From Gordonia hydrophobica NBRC 16057 (GTDB lineage: Bacteria; Actinomycetota; Actinomycetes; Mycobacteriales; Mycobacteriaceae), in the NCBI RefSeq assembly GCF_001592365.1, contig NZ_BCWU01000003.1:186001-250000 (forward strand): a stretch of 64,000 nt of DNA, read 5' to 3'. Below, piece after piece: positions 35,317-43,786 of this stretch. How positions within the stretch are numbered: position 1 is the stretch's first letter; each line of letters begins with the position of its first letter. Made by a program: the position numbers and the translations under genes. The notes beneath the pieces are model-generated. The model had not been told where the DNA came from and did no database searches. It saw only the letters and a program-made list of their open reading frames with translations.

Positions 35317-36027
35317 TCAGCGCGCCTTGACGCCCCGGTGGATGGCGACGATCCCGCCGGTCTGGTTCTGCCAGGTGATCTCGCCGAAGCCGGCCTCGCC
35401 GATCAGCGCGGCGAGCCCGGCCTGGTCGGGCCAGGCCCGGATGGACTCCGCGAGGTAGACGTACGCGGCCGGATTGCTCGACACCTTGGTCGCCACCGCC
35501 GGCAGCGCCTTCATCAGGTACTCCATATACAGGGTGCGGAACGGGCGCGCGGTCGGCGTCGAGAACTCGCAGATCACGACGCGGCCGCCCGGCTTCAGCA
35601 CACGGTGCAGCTCGGACAGCGCACGCGGGACGTCGGCGACGTTCCGGAGCCCGAAGGAGATGGTGGCGGCGTCGAACGACGCGTCCGCGAACGGCAGGTG
35701 CAGGGCGTCGGCAGCCACCTTCGGGACGTCCCGATCGGCGCCTGCGCGCAGCATGCCGAGCGAGAAGTCCGCAGCGATGCACACCGCGCCCGACGCCGAC
35801 AGCTCGACGGTCGAGACCGCGGTGCCCGCGGCGAGGTCGAGGACGATGTCGCGCGGCTTCAGATCCAGCGCCCGCCGGGTGTTGCGACGCCACCGACGGT
35901 CCTGCGCAAACGACAGGACCGTGTTGGTGAGGTCGTAGCGGCGGGCGACGCCGTCGAACATCTCGGCGACTTCGGCCGGATCCTTCTCGAGGCTGGCTCG
36001 GGTTCCGGCGTCGCTGCTGTCAGTCAT
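35317..36027 (-). CDS. menG: demethylmenaquinone methyltransferase
   Basis: 236 residues. SAM-dependent methylation of demethylmenaquinone, the last ring step of menaquinone synthesis (UbiE/MenG family). SAM motif [16 protein letters not shown] (about 63-78), then [17 protein letters not shown] and [13 protein letters not shown]; the C-terminal [16 protein letters not shown] matches the family end. A TAGGCT box (36035-36040) ends 7 nt before ATG 36027, so it may have its own leaderless start as well as read-through from menD. The DUF3592 gene lies 10 nt upstream. Confidence 0.95.
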   Translation of the reverse strand: MTDSSDAGTRASLEKDPAEVAEMFDGVARRYDLTNTVLSFAQDRRWRRNTRRALDLKPRDIVLDLAAGTAVSTVELSASGAVCIAADFSLGMLRAGADRDVPKVAADALHLPFADASFDAATISFGLRNVADVPRALSELHRVLKPGGRVVICEFSTPTARPFRTLYMEYLMKALPAVATKVSSNPAAYVYLAESIRAWPDQAGLAALIGEAGFGEITWQNQTGGIVAIHRGVKAR

Positions 36028-36034
36028 GAGAACC

Positions 36035-36040
36035 AGCCTA
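36035..36040 (-). promoter_or_regulatory. leaderless -10 box for menG
   Basis: TAGGCT on the minus strand, overlapping the stop codon of the upstream gene, ends 7 nt before ATG 36027. Confidence 0.45.
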
Positions 36041-36472
36041 AGTCGTGGTGCGGCGGGAGCGTCGCCCGGCTTCGGCCACGCCGAGCATCAGGACCACCAC
36101 CACGACCCAGCCTGCGCCGATCACCGACAGGGCCGGCCCGATCGAGAGGCTCGCATCGCGGCCGACCGGCCGCGCCAGGTTGTCCGGGTCGGTGGTGTCG
36201 TAGTCCACGAGGATGCGCTGTCCGGTCGAGAGATCGGTCGGATACAGCAGCCCCAGCTTGGGATTGCGGAGCACGCCGTCGGGGGTGACGAAGTTGACGG
36301 CTGCGTGCAGTCGGTCCGCGGAGATCACGTCGGCGACGGCCGTCGCCTTGTTGGCGTCGATCTTGGCGTCGTTGCGGTAGGCGCCCGCGATGATCACCAC
36401 ACCGATCAGTGCGACCAGCACGCCGAGCGCGGCCAGCCCGATCTGGATTCGCCGCTGCACAGTCCTGGTCAT
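36038..36472 (-). CDS. DUF3592 domain membrane protein
   Basis: 144 residues from ATG 36472, which overlaps the menD stop by 4 bp (ATGA). Two membrane segments: [20 protein letters not shown] (about 10-29) and [17 protein letters not shown] (about 115-131), with a loop containing [20 protein letters not shown], the conserved DUF3592 block. A longer frame antisense to part of menD is rejected. The M. tuberculosis menD region holds a similar protein (Rv0556). The function is unknown; conservation in a menaquinone operon suggests a role at the membrane. Confidence 0.8.
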   Translation of the reverse strand: MTRTVQRRIQIGLAALGVLVALIGVVIIAGAYRNDAKIDANKATAVADVISADRLHAAVNFVTPDGVLRNPKLGLLYPTDLSTGQRILVDYDTTDPDNLARPVGRDASLSIGPALSVIGAGWVVVVVLMLGVAEAGRRSRRTTT

Positions 36473-38157
36473 GACTGACCAGGATAGCCGGGTGCGTCGT
36501 CGAGTCGGGCCCCGATGCGCGCGTGCAGCGCCCGCAGTCCCTCGCGGTTGGTGCGCACTTCCAGCACCTCGATCCCGCCGACCGGCGCCGGTTCCGCGAG
36601 CGCCGAAGGCAGGTCGGACAGAGTCACCAGCCGGTGCCCGATGTTGAAGCCCGCGCACAGGGCGGCGAGGTCGGTACGGTGCGGGGTGCCGAAGATCCGG
36701 TCGTAGACGCCGAGGTAGGCGTCGCGCGCGAACCTCGGGTCGCCCTGTTCCAGCAGTCCGAAGATGCCGCCGCCGTCGTCGTTGGCGACCACGATCCGCA
36801 AGTCGGCCGGGCGCGGCTCGTCCGGACCGATGATCAGTCCGGTGGCGTCGTGGATGAAGGTGAGGTCGCCCATCAGTGCGACCGTTCGGCTCTCCCGCGC
36901 CAACGCGGCGCCGATCGCGGTCGCGTTGGTGCCGTCGATGCCTGCGACGCCGCGGTTCGACATCACGACGACGCCGTCGGCCACCCGACCGGCCAGCGCG
37001 ATGTCCCGGATCGGGTTGGATGCGCCGACCATCAGCGTCTCGCCCGGCGCCATCGCCGCGGCCACGACCGCCGCGACGTGCAGCCCGGTCACCTCCTGTG
37101 TGTCGTGGAGCTCGCCGGTGACCGCGGCGACGACGTCGGTGTTCAGACGTGCGGTCTCCACGAGCCATGCCGCTCGGGGCCGCCGTGTCGCGACGGCGCG
37201 GGTGCCCGTCGCGCAGACGTTGCCGGAGACGTCGGGCCAGCGGGGACCGGTGGTGAGCGCGAAGACGTCGACCGCGGGATCGGCGAGCAGTCGCGAGACC
37301 GACCGATGCAGGGTCGGTCGTCCGCAGATGATCGCCTGCTGGGGAGCCAGCTTCCCGAGGGCCAGGGGATGCAGCGGATTCGCCACCGCCGGCGCGGTGG
37401 GCTCGGCGACGGTGGGGAGGGCGGCGAGTTCCGGATGCACCCCGGCGCCGTGCCCGGACACGACCACCGTGTCCCGGGAGAGGTCGATGTCCAGCGGGAT
37501 GTCGAGCTTTCCCACCGGCGACGACGTCCACGGCGCGCCGCCGGGCCTGCCTGCGAAGCGTCCGCCGTCGATCACCGACAGGTCACCGTCCGGCGCGTCG
37601 TCGCTGTCGGGGACCAGCGGTTCGCGGAGGGGGATGTCGAACTGCACCGGGCCGGCGTTCCCGGTCCGGGCGCCGCGCGCGGCCGCGAGCACCCGGCCGA
37701 CCGCCGAACGCCACTGCGAGTTGGTGTCCAGATCCTCCTCGGCCAGACCGAGGCTGATAGCCGCACGCACCTGCGTGCCGAACATCCCGAACTGCTCGAT
37801 GGTCTGGTTGGCGCCCGAACCGAGGAGCTCGTACGGTCGGTTGGCGCTGATCACGACCAGCGGGATCCGCGCGTAGTTGGCTTCGAACACCGCCGGGCCC
37901 ATGTTCGCGACCGCGGTACCCGACGTCATGACGATCGGCACGGGCCGCTTGCCCGCCACCGCCAGCCCGAGCGCCAGGTATCCAGCGGACCGCTCGTCGA
38001 TCCGGACATGCAGTCGGAGCCTCCCCTGCGCGTCGGCGGCGTGCAGCGCGAACGCCAACGGCGCGTTGCGGGACCCCGGGCACAGAACGGCTTCGGTGAC
38101 ACCGCCGCGGATCAGTTCATCGACGATCACGCGCGCCTGCAGAGTGGACGGATTCAT
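36469..38157 (-). CDS. menD: 2-succinyl-5-enolpyruvyl-6-hydroxy-3-cyclohexene-1-carboxylate synthase
   Basis: 562 residues. Thiamine-diphosphate enzyme that joins isochorismate and 2-oxoglutarate. N-terminal ThDP-activating Glu region ([15 protein letters not shown], then [15 protein letters not shown]), central domain with [15 protein letters not shown], and the ThDP/Mg motif near the C-terminus ([16 protein letters not shown], then [16 protein letters not shown]). A TAGGGT box (38165-38170) ends 7 nt before ATG 38157, giving a leaderless transcript shared with DUF3592 and menG. Confidence 0.96.
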   Translation of the reverse strand: MNPSTLQARVIVDELIRGGVTEAVLCPGSRNAPLAFALHAADAQGRLRLHVRIDERSAGYLALGLAVAGKRPVPIVMTSGTAVANMGPAVFEANYARIPLVVISANRPYELLGSGANQTIEQFGMFGTQVRAAISLGLAEEDLDTNSQWRSAVGRVLAAARGARTGNAGPVQFDIPLREPLVPDSDDAPDGDLSVIDGGRFAGRPGGAPWTSSPVGKLDIPLDIDLSRDTVVVSGHGAGVHPELAALPTVAEPTAPAVANPLHPLALGKLAPQQAIICGRPTLHRSVSRLLADPAVDVFALTTGPRWPDVSGNVCATGTRAVATRRPRAAWLVETARLNTDVVAAVTGELHDTQEVTGLHVAAVVAAAMAPGETLMVGASNPIRDIALAGRVADGVVVMSNRGVAGIDGTNATAIGAALARESRTVALMGDLTFIHDATGLIIGPDEPRPADLRIVVANDDGGGIFGLLEQGDPRFARDAYLGVYDRIFGTPHRTDLAALCAGFNIGHRLVTLSDLPSALAEPAPVGGIEVLEVRTNREGLRALHARIGARLDDAPGYPGQS

Positions 38158-38164
38158 GACGTAG

Positions 38165-38170
38165 ACCCTA
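38165..38170 (-). promoter_or_regulatory. leaderless -10 box for menD
   Basis: TAGGGT on the minus strand ends 7 nt before ATG 38157. It lies back to back with the plus-strand box at 38210-38215 serving the methyltransferase gene. Confidence 0.55.
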
Positions 38171-38209
38171 TGTGTCGCCGACGGTGAGACGACGGTCGCA
38201 CCCCGGTGT

Positions 38210-38215
38210 TAGCGT
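38210..38215 (+). promoter_or_regulatory. leaderless -10 box for the methyltransferase gene
   Basis: TAGCGT ends 7 nt before ATG 38223; there is no ribosome site. Confidence 0.5.
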
Positions 38216-38222
38216 CGGTCCC

Positions 38223-38837
38223 ATGGGCTTCTACTCCGATCGTGTTCTGCCCCGAATCATCGCGAAGACCTGCGGAATGCCCGCGATGAACCCGGTCCGG
38301 CAACGCGCCTGCGCACCGCTGGACGGAGCGGTCGTCGAGATCGGCTTCGGGTCCGGATTCAACGTCGGGCAGTATCCCGCCGCGGTCACCCGCATCGCCG
38401 CCGTGGAACCGAGCGAGGTCGGGTGGCGCCTCGGCGCGCAGCGGGTGGCGTCGTCGGCCGTCCCGGTCGAGCGGTCCGGGCTCGACGGCCAGCGGCTGCC
38501 GTTCCCCGACGACTCGTTCGATTCCGCCCTCTCCACCTTCACCCTGTGCACCATTCCCGACCTGCCTGCGGCGCTCGCCGAACTCCGCCGCGTCGTGAAA
38601 CCGGGCGGTGTGTTCGCGTTCCTGGAGCACGGCAGTGCTCCCGATGCGGCGGTCCGTCGCTGGCAAGGACGGCTGGAGCCGATGCAGAAGCGTCTCGGCG
38701 GCGGCTGCCACCTCACGCGAGACATCGCCGCCCTCGTCGCCGACGCGGGATGGGAGATCACCGAACTCGACGCCTTCTACGGGCAGGTGCCGAAAACGTT
38801 CACCGCACTCACCGTGGGCGCCGCCCGGAATCCGTAG
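38223..38837 (+). CDS. class I SAM-dependent methyltransferase (UbiE/Coq5-like)
   Basis: 204 residues from ATG 38223. Rossmann methyltransferase: motif I VVEIGFGSGFNVGQYP (about 38-53), motif II acidic residue in AAVEPSE, post-I LPFPDDSFDSALSTFTLCTI and motif III LKPGG-type VVKPGGVFAFLEHG. The N-terminus GFYSDRVLPRIIAKTCG with MNPVRQRACA is typical of a small family of actinobacterial methyltransferases of unknown substrate. An in-frame start 17 codons earlier is rejected in favour of the leaderless ATG. It is divergent from menD, 48 nt before the next gene. Confidence 0.82.
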   Translation: MGFYSDRVLPRIIAKTCGMPAMNPVRQRACAPLDGAVVEIGFGSGFNVGQYPAAVTRIAAVEPSEVGWRLGAQRVASSAVPVERSGLDGQRLPFPDDSFDSALSTFTLCTIPDLPAALAELRRVVKPGGVFAFLEHGSAPDAAVRRWQGRLEPMQKRLGGGCHLTRDIAALVADAGWEITELDAFYGQVPKTFTALTVGAARNP

Positions 38838-38871
38838 CGATCCGCTCTCGCCACCGCTCAAGACTTGCCAG

Positions 38872-38877
38872 TAGGGT
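38872..38877 (+). promoter_or_regulatory. leaderless -10 box for the enoyl-reductase-like gene
   Basis: TAGGGT ends 7 nt before ATG 38885. Confidence 0.5.
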
Positions 38878-38884
38878 CGATGCC

Positions 38885-40132
38885 ATGAGTCGCGAATTGG
38901 ACGTCGTCGTCTACGGAGCAACAGGTTTCGTCGGTGAGCTCACCGCGCAGTACCTCGCCGATCACGCCCCCGCCGGAACCCGAATCGGCCTCGGCGGGCG
39001 GTCGGAGACCAAGCTCGCCGCGGTCCGGCGACGGCTCGGCGACAAGGCGCGAGACTGGACCCTGATCGTCGCCGACTCCGACTCCCCCGCATCGCTCGAC
39101 GCGATGTGCGCGCGCACGCAGGTGGTGTGCACCACGGTCGGTCCGTACCTGCGGTACGGCGAGAACCTGGTGATCGCTGCGGCCACTTCGGGCACCGACT
39201 ACGTCGACCTGACCGGTGAGGTCCCGTTCGTGCGGTACTCGGTCGACAAGGCCGACGAGCTCGCCACCGCCTCCGGTGCGCGGATCGTGCACTCGTGCGG
39301 GTTCGATTCGGTCCCGTCCGATCTCGGCGCCTACCTGCTGTACCGCGCGATCACCGAGCACGGCGCGGGCGAGATGACCGACACCACGATGGTCGTCACC
39401 TCGTTGCGCGGCGGCATCTCGGGCGGCACCCTCGACTCGATCCGCGTGATCTCCGAGCAGGCGAAGGACTCCGAGACGCGCCGCCTGCTGCTGAACCCGC
39501 AGGCCCTGTCCGGCGGCTCCGGCGACACGCCCCGGGTCGGCATCAACTCCGAGCCCAGCGACATGAGCCCGGTGGATGCGAAGAAGGTCGACCCGAGCCT
39601 GCGTGGCACGCTCGCGCCGTTCTTCATGTCGTCGTACAACACGCGCGTGGTGCGCCGATCCAACTTTCTGCTCGACGGCGCGTACGGCGACGGCTTCCGG
39701 TACCAGGAGACGATGTCGGTGGGAGGTGTTCGCGGCCTGTCCGCGGTGCTTGCGGGCGTCGTCACGGTCGGAACGGGCGCATTCCTGGGCGCCATGAGCT
39801 TCGCGCCCACCCGCAAGATCCTGGATCTGGTGCTGCCGAAGCCCGGGACCGGGCCGAGCGAGAAGACCCGCGAGACCGGCAACTTCGTCACCCAGACCTT
39901 CACCACCACAACCAGCGGTCGCCGCTACCGTTCGCAGATGCGCGCCCACGGCGATCCGGGTTACAAGGCAACAGCCGTCATGCTCGGCGAGAGCGCCCTG
40001 GCCCTGGCACTGGATCGTGACCGCCTCCCCGCCCGCGCGGGCGTCCTCACCCCCGCCGTTGCGATGGGCGACGTCCTCATCGACCGCCTGCAGACCGCCG
40101 GTTTCGTGGTGGAGGCGCACGAACTGAAGTGA
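38885..40132 (+). CDS. saccharopine dehydrogenase-like trans-acting enoyl reductase family protein
   Basis: 415 residues from ATG 38885. N-terminal Rossmann motif VVYGATGFVGELTAQYL (about 7-23) and IGLGGRSETKLAAVRRRLG. The middle has VVCTTVGPYLRYGE and TDYVDLTGEVPFVR, then HSCGFDSVPSDLGAYLLY. These match the mycobacterial family that includes the trans-acting enoyl reductase Rv2953 of phthiocerol lipid synthesis and its paralogues. Specific substrate unknown; a role in lipid reduction is an inference. Followed by a convergent terminator. Confidence 0.85.
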   Translation: MSRELDVVVYGATGFVGELTAQYLADHAPAGTRIGLGGRSETKLAAVRRRLGDKARDWTLIVADSDSPASLDAMCARTQVVCTTVGPYLRYGENLVIAAATSGTDYVDLTGEVPFVRYSVDKADELATASGARIVHSCGFDSVPSDLGAYLLYRAITEHGAGEMTDTTMVVTSLRGGISGGTLDSIRVISEQAKDSETRRLLLNPQALSGGSGDTPRVGINSEPSDMSPVDAKKVDPSLRGTLAPFFMSSYNTRVVRRSNFLLDGAYGDGFRYQETMSVGGVRGLSAVLAGVVTVGTGAFLGAMSFAPTRKILDLVLPKPGTGPSEKTRETGNFVTQTFTTTTSGRRYRSQMRAHGDPGYKATAVMLGESALALALDRDRLPARAGVLTPAVAMGDVLIDRLQTAGFVVEAHELK

Positions 40133-40142
40133 CGCGGCACCG

Positions 40143-40183
40143 ATGGCAACTTTCCCGGGTCTGGGTCCCGGGAAAGTCGCCAT
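40143..40183. terminator. bidirectional hairpin between convergent genes
   Basis: 17-bp stem with a single mismatch (40143-40159 with 40167-40183), 7-nt loop. Each arm contains ACTTTCCCGGG or its complement. It lies between a plus-strand gene ending at 40132 and a minus-strand gene ending at 40194. The CCCGGG core and 7-nt loop recur at 41159-41194 and 41554-41588. Confidence 0.8.
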
Positions 40184-40193
40184 TGTTCTCCGG

Positions 40194-41105
40194 TCAAACG
40201 GCTCGGCGGAGTTCAATCGCTTCGATCAACTCCCGCATGCAGGCGTCCGGCTCGGTCACGAGCCGCGCCCAACTGAAGCTGAGCGGAAGCCACCCCATCA
40301 GTGCCAGCTGGTTGGCCTTCTGCTGATCCCGGTCCCACCGATCGTGGTACTTGTGGAACTTCCAGCCGTGGATCTCTACGCCGATCTGTTCCTGCTTCCA
40401 CGCGAAGTCCAACCGGTACCCGCAGAACGGGACCTGCTGTGTCCAACCGTCGATTCGATGCTCGCGCAGCAGCTTCACGAACGCCCGTTCCGCCGCCGAC
40501 TCCGACCGATCCTCGGCGGCCTCCAACAGCATGCGCGCTCGCCTCATCCCGAAGGAGCCGGCATTGCGTTCGAGGCTCCGCCGCAGGTCGATCAGGTGAA
40601 CGCGACGCTCCTGCAGGGCGCGATCCATGATCGCGATTCCATCCTCACGCTCGGCCGCCACCTGCAGGATCGTCAGGGGAAGGTCGGTTACCGGCAGATC
40701 GCGCACCACGGTCAGATCCTCGGCGGGGAAGGTCCGACGCTTCGCCTCCGCGTCGAAAGCCAGTTGGAGTCGTGTCCGAGTCGACCTCGGCACCGACACG
40801 GTCAACGGGCTCGGCAAGTCATCGAGCACGCCGTGCCACCACGCGGCTGTCGTGCGGTCCGCGACACCACCGTGCGCGGCGACCGCGATCCGGACCTGCG
40901 CGGCTTCGGTCAGGTTGTGCTCCGCGGACAGGTAGACCGCCCGCGCCTCCGCCGTCCAGAGCCCGGTGTCGACGCGATGCCGAACACGATGCTCTGTCAA
41001 CCCCAGGTCGCGTGCCTCCGCGGCGGTGACGACTCCATCGTGGTCCGCGATGTGGCGGGCCACGGCCAATTCTGGGCGACCGGCGCCCGTCTCACTGTGT
41101 CTCAC
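40194..41105 (-). CDS. AbiEi-like/DUF559 domain protein
   Basis: 303 residues from GTG 41105 (VRHSETGAGRPELAVARHIA). N-terminal helix-turn-helix region like that of AbiEi antitoxins (IADHDGVVTAAEARDLGLTE). The C-terminal domain resembles the DUF559/Vsr-type nuclease fold seen in many actinobacterial proteins: FCGYRLDFAWKQEQIGVEIH, then DRWDRDQQKANQLALMGW. No partner toxin gene (AbiEii) lies nearby, so it does not look like a complete toxin-antitoxin pair. The true start is uncertain. Accessory gene next to an IS relic. Confidence 0.68.
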   Translation of the reverse strand: MRHSETGAGRPELAVARHIADHDGVVTAAEARDLGLTEHRVRHRVDTGLWTAEARAVYLSAEHNLTEAAQVRIAVAAHGGVADRTTAAWWHGVLDDLPSPLTVSVPRSTRTRLQLAFDAEAKRRTFPAEDLTVVRDLPVTDLPLTILQVAAEREDGIAIMDRALQERRVHLIDLRRSLERNAGSFGMRRARMLLEAAEDRSESAAERAFVKLLREHRIDGWTQQVPFCGYRLDFAWKQEQIGVEIHGWKFHKYHDRWDRDQQKANQLALMGWLPLSFSWARLVTEPDACMRELIEAIELRRAV

Positions 41106-41158
41106 ATGAACTTGGACGCACCGGCTCCGCGCTCGGTTCCACGACACGCCGCACGAAG

Positions 41159-41194
41159 GCGACATTCCCGGGACTCAGCCCCGTGTTATGTCGC
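41159..41194. repeat. degenerate copy of the CCCGGG palindrome at the left IS border
   Basis: The first 20 bp (GCGACATTCCCGGGACTCAG, 41159-41178) are identical to 41554-41573. The right arm is degraded but ends in TGTCGC, which is also the first six bases of the IS relic. Confidence 0.75.
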
Positions 41195-41559
41195 AGGACA
41201 TCGATGGCAGTTCTGTGACAGGGCATTGGTGACAGGTCCCGCAATCGAACCGCGATCGCGGCGGCGCAAGACCACTCCGACCAAGGTGTTCGACGAGATC
41301 GCCGATCAGGCTGTTGACGTCCGCTTGGCCCTGGAATTGTCAGGTTTGGACTGCGGTCCGATCAGCTCATTCGAGAAGATGACCGCGATGGGTCTGCGCC
41401 CGCCCTCGGAGGCCTCGTTGGCCGTGTCATGCTCGCCAAGCCTTGGCCGCCGGACGGCGTCACTTACGTCGGCAACGGAGTCAAGCCCGGACGCCCCGGA
41501 ACCAAAACCGTACTGTCACCGATGTCCTGACACAGAACTGTCACCGATATCCTGCGACA
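41189..41559. mobile_element. relic of an IS481-family insertion sequence
   Basis: 371 bp bounded by 47-bp terminal inverted repeats (41189-41235 and 41513-41559) that match at 41 of 47 positions and begin TGTCGCAGGA. They resemble IS481-type ends, with GTGACAGTTCTGTG repeated inside. Between them 41241-41423 (plus strand) encodes about 61 residues that read like an internal N-terminal part of an IS481 transposase (EPRSRRRKTTPTKVFDEI and FEKMTAMGLRPPSEASLA). Its start and the whole catalytic DDE core are missing. No target duplication is seen. It cannot transpose itself but may still be mobilised if the ends are recognised. Confidence 0.82.
41241..41423 (+). pseudogene. IS481-type transposase fragment
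   Basis: Open for 61 codons inside the IS relic, with no start codon or ribosome site of its own. The peptide matches my recollection of residues about 40-100 of IS481 transposases, between the HTH and the RNase-H-like catalytic domain. The downstream bases (41424-41512) may hold a scrap of the C-terminus (KPGRPGTKT), so an internal deletion of nearly 0.8 kb is likely. Confidence 0.7.
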
Positions 41560-41588
41560 TTCCCGGGACTCAGACCCGGGAATGTCGC
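41554..41588 (-). terminator. perfect palindrome after the thioesterase gene
   Basis: 14-bp perfect stem (41554-41567 with 41575-41588), 7-nt loop, 25 nt beyond the thioesterase stop. Its left arm starts inside the last bases of the IS relic. Confidence 0.75.
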
Positions 41589-41613
41589 CATCGTTCGCTG
41601 CTGATGCCGGCTT

Positions 41614-42270
41614 CTACGCCTGCCCTGGCTTCAACGCGATGAACAGGGCTTCCATCTCGGCGCAGAGGCGGTCGCCGTCGTACAGCGTGCCCCGGACGAA
41701 GTACTTGCGGCCTTCGAACCGCTCGACCCACGTGCGGATCGCGAGCGGCGTCTCCAGCGGGGTGAGGGATCGGTAGTGCACGGTCAGATAGCCGGTGCGC
41801 GCGACGCCGCCGAGTTTCAGTGCCGCCGCCATGCCGCCGAGGTCGTCGAAGGCGATGGCCACGTGACCGCCGTGGGCCACGCCGTTGCCGCCGAGGTGGA
41901 ACCGCCGGAACGTCACGGTCGCTTCGACGCCCTCGGGACCGCCGTCGAGGATCTCGTACGGGGGCAGCGTGATGTTGCCTCGCGAGGGCAGGTCGATGCG
42001 GGTGCCGGACGGCGAGGTCCACTCGTCGACGAGCATCGTGTCGAGTTTCGCGTTCAACTTCTTGAGGTCGTCGATCACCTCATCGGCGAGGTCCGGAGTC
42101 GGTGAGGCGTACCGGACCTTGTCCATGAACGTCCGCACCTGCTCGACCATCTCGCCGTACGACTGCCCGCCGCGCTCGGTGGTCACATCGAATGAAGCCC
42201 GGAAACCGCCTGTGTGCTGTGCTGCGTCGTCAGTCTGCACGCTCTGCGCCTGCTCGGATGCACCCGTCAT
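41614..42270 (-). CDS. PaaI-type hotdog thioesterase
   Basis: 218 residues from ATG 42270, which overlaps the tetR stop by 4 bp (ATGA). The hotdog core contains GGNGVAHGGHVAIAFDDLGG, the HGG motif with the catalytic Asp region, and TGYLTVHYRSLTPLETPL. Acyl-CoA thioesterase activity is expected. An N-terminal extension of about 80 residues of unknown role is present. Fourth gene of the operon that also encodes two crotonase-like enzymes, so it may release CoA from acyl-CoA degradation products. Confidence 0.85.
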   Translation of the reverse strand: MTGASEQAQSVQTDDAAQHTGGFRASFDVTTERGGQSYGEMVEQVRTFMDKVRYASPTPDLADEVIDDLKKLNAKLDTMLVDEWTSPSGTRIDLPSRGNITLPPYEILDGGPEGVEATVTFRRFHLGGNGVAHGGHVAIAFDDLGGMAAALKLGGVARTGYLTVHYRSLTPLETPLAIRTWVERFEGRKYFVRGTLYDGDRLCAEMEALFIALKPGQA

Positions 42271-42989
42271 CGTCTCACCGTATCCCCCGCGGTCTGCGAG
42301 CCCGTCGGTCGGGCCGCTTCCTCCTCCCGACCGGCCAGCAAGAGATCGAGCTTCGTCTCCAAGCGGGCCAGCCGCTTCTCCGCGACGGACGGCCCGCCGC
42401 CAACCAGCAGATCCACGATCTGCCGCCCCACGTCGGAGGTGTTCACCGGACGCCCGGCATAGCGCTGTCCTCGCGCACTGTGCTCCAGCGTCCCGAAGAT
42501 CATGTCGCGGGCCAGCGACGGCGGGAACGCCGCATCCAGATCGCCCGCAGCCTTCATCTCTTCGATGACGCCCGTGTACAGGCGCGTGTAGCGCCGGTTC
42601 GATTCGATCACCACGTGAGCGAGCTCGGTACCCGGGAACGCCTGGGCCGCGTGAATGTACGCCTGCACCAGATCCCATTTCTGCGCCATCATCGCGCACC
42701 AATCGGCGACCAGGCGGCGGAGCCGGTCGGTCGGCGTGCCGTCGCCCGCGATCGCCTCCTCTCCCTGTTCTTGCAGGAGGCGATAGAACTCGCGGGTGAC
42801 GGCGGTGAGCAGCCCGAGCTTGCTGCTGTAGTGCAGAAAGACCGTGCCCTCGGAGACACCGGCGCGGCGCGCGATCTCCGCGGTCGTCGTCGACTGGAAT
42901 CCCGATGCGGCAAAGCATTCGGCGGCGGCGGCGCGGACCGTGGCCCGCGTCCGCTCGCTCTTGGTGCCTGCGACGGGTCGCTCGCTCAT
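42267..42989 (-). CDS. TetR family transcriptional regulator
   Basis: 240 residues. N-terminal HTH (about 14-60: TVRAAAAECFAASGFQSTTT, then EIARRAGVSEGTVFLHYSSK). The C-terminal ligand-binding domain is variable. The C-terminal 40 residues are charged. It lies only 4 nt after echA8 and overlaps the thioesterase start, so it is embedded in the operon it probably controls. I found no convincing palindromic operator in 44876-45085. Confidence 0.9.
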   Translation of the reverse strand: MSERPVAGTKSERTRATVRAAAAECFAASGFQSTTTAEIARRAGVSEGTVFLHYSSKLGLLTAVTREFYRLLQEQGEEAIAGDGTPTDRLRRLVADWCAMMAQKWDLVQAYIHAAQAFPGTELAHVVIESNRRYTRLYTGVIEEMKAAGDLDAAFPPSLARDMIFGTLEHSARGQRYAGRPVNTSDVGRQIVDLLVGGGPSVAEKRLARLETKLDLLLAGREEEAARPTGSQTAGDTVRR

Positions 42990-42993
42990 GCCA

Positions 42994-43770
42994 TCAGCGA
43001 TGCAGGAAGTTGGGCTCGCGCTTCTCGGCGAACGCGCTCATGCCCTCGGTCTGATCGGCGGTGGCGAACAGCGAGTAGAAGAGGCTGCGCTCGGCGCGCA
43101 CGCCCTCGGTGAGGCTCGACTCGAAGGCCCGGTTCACCGCCTCCTTGCCGTACGACGACGCGATGAACGACTTGCTCGCGATGGTCGCCGCGACCTCGCG
43201 GGCGGTGCTGACGACCTCCTCGGTCGGCACCACCCGAGAGACCAGACCGAGCTTCTCCGCCTCGTCGACCTTCATCTGACGGCCGGTCAGGATCAGGTCC
43301 ATGGCCTTGGCCTTGCCGACCGCGCGCGTGAGTCGCTGCGAGCCGCCGATGCCCGGGATGACGCCGAGGTTGATCTCGGGCTGGCCGAAGCGGGCGTTCT
43401 CACCGGCGATGATGATGTCGCAGAGCATCGCGAGTTCGCAGCCGCCGCCGAGCGCATAGCCGGACACGGCGGCGATGATCGGTGTGCGGGCACGGGTGAG
43501 CTCGTCCCAGGCGACGAAGAACTGTTCGGTGACGACGTCGGCGAAGTCCTTCTCCTGCATCTCCTTGATGTCGGCGCCGGCGGCGAACGCCTTCTCCGAA
43601 CCGGTGATGACGATGGCACCGATGCCGGGGTCGGCGTCGAAGGCACGCACTGCGCCCACGACCTCGCCCATGAGTTCGGTGTTGAGGGCGTTGAGCGCCT
43701 TGGGCCGGTTGAGGGTGATGACGGCGACGCGACCGTCGGTCTCGGTGAGGATGGTCTGGAAGTCGGTCAT
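42994..43770 (-). CDS. echA8: enoyl-CoA hydratase (EchA8-like)
   Basis: 258 residues. Crotonase fold; hydrates enoyl-CoA in beta-oxidation. Oxyanion hole residues in [12 protein letters not shown] and [16 protein letters not shown]. Catalytic glutamates are present in GGGCELAM and [16 protein letters not shown] 43770 has GGAG upstream. Closely resembles mycobacterial EchA8 (Rv1070c), and its neighbour resembles EchA9 (Rv1071c), so the order is conserved. Confidence 0.93.
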   Translation of the reverse strand: MTDFQTILTETDGRVAVITLNRPKALNALNTELMGEVVGAVRAFDADPGIGAIVITGSEKAFAAGADIKEMQEKDFADVVTEQFFVAWDELTRARTPIIAAVSGYALGGGCELAMLCDIIIAGENARFGQPEINLGVIPGIGGSQRLTRAVGKAKAMDLILTGRQMKVDEAEKLGLVSRVVPTEEVVSTAREVAATIASKSFIASSYGKEAVNRAFESSLTEGVRAERSLFYSLFATADQTEGMSAFAEKREPNFLHR

Positions 43771-43786
43771 GAGAATCTCCGTTCGA

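Noticed and set aside
36472-37531. N-terminal extension of the DUF3592 gene to 37531
   Set aside because: The extension is Arg/Gly/Ala-rich and lies within menD on another frame. The ATGA overlap at 36472 gives a normal-sized protein.
40194-41165. Complete type IV AbiE toxin-antitoxin system
   Set aside because: Only an AbiEi-like N-terminus is seen; no nucleotidyltransferase toxin gene lies nearby.
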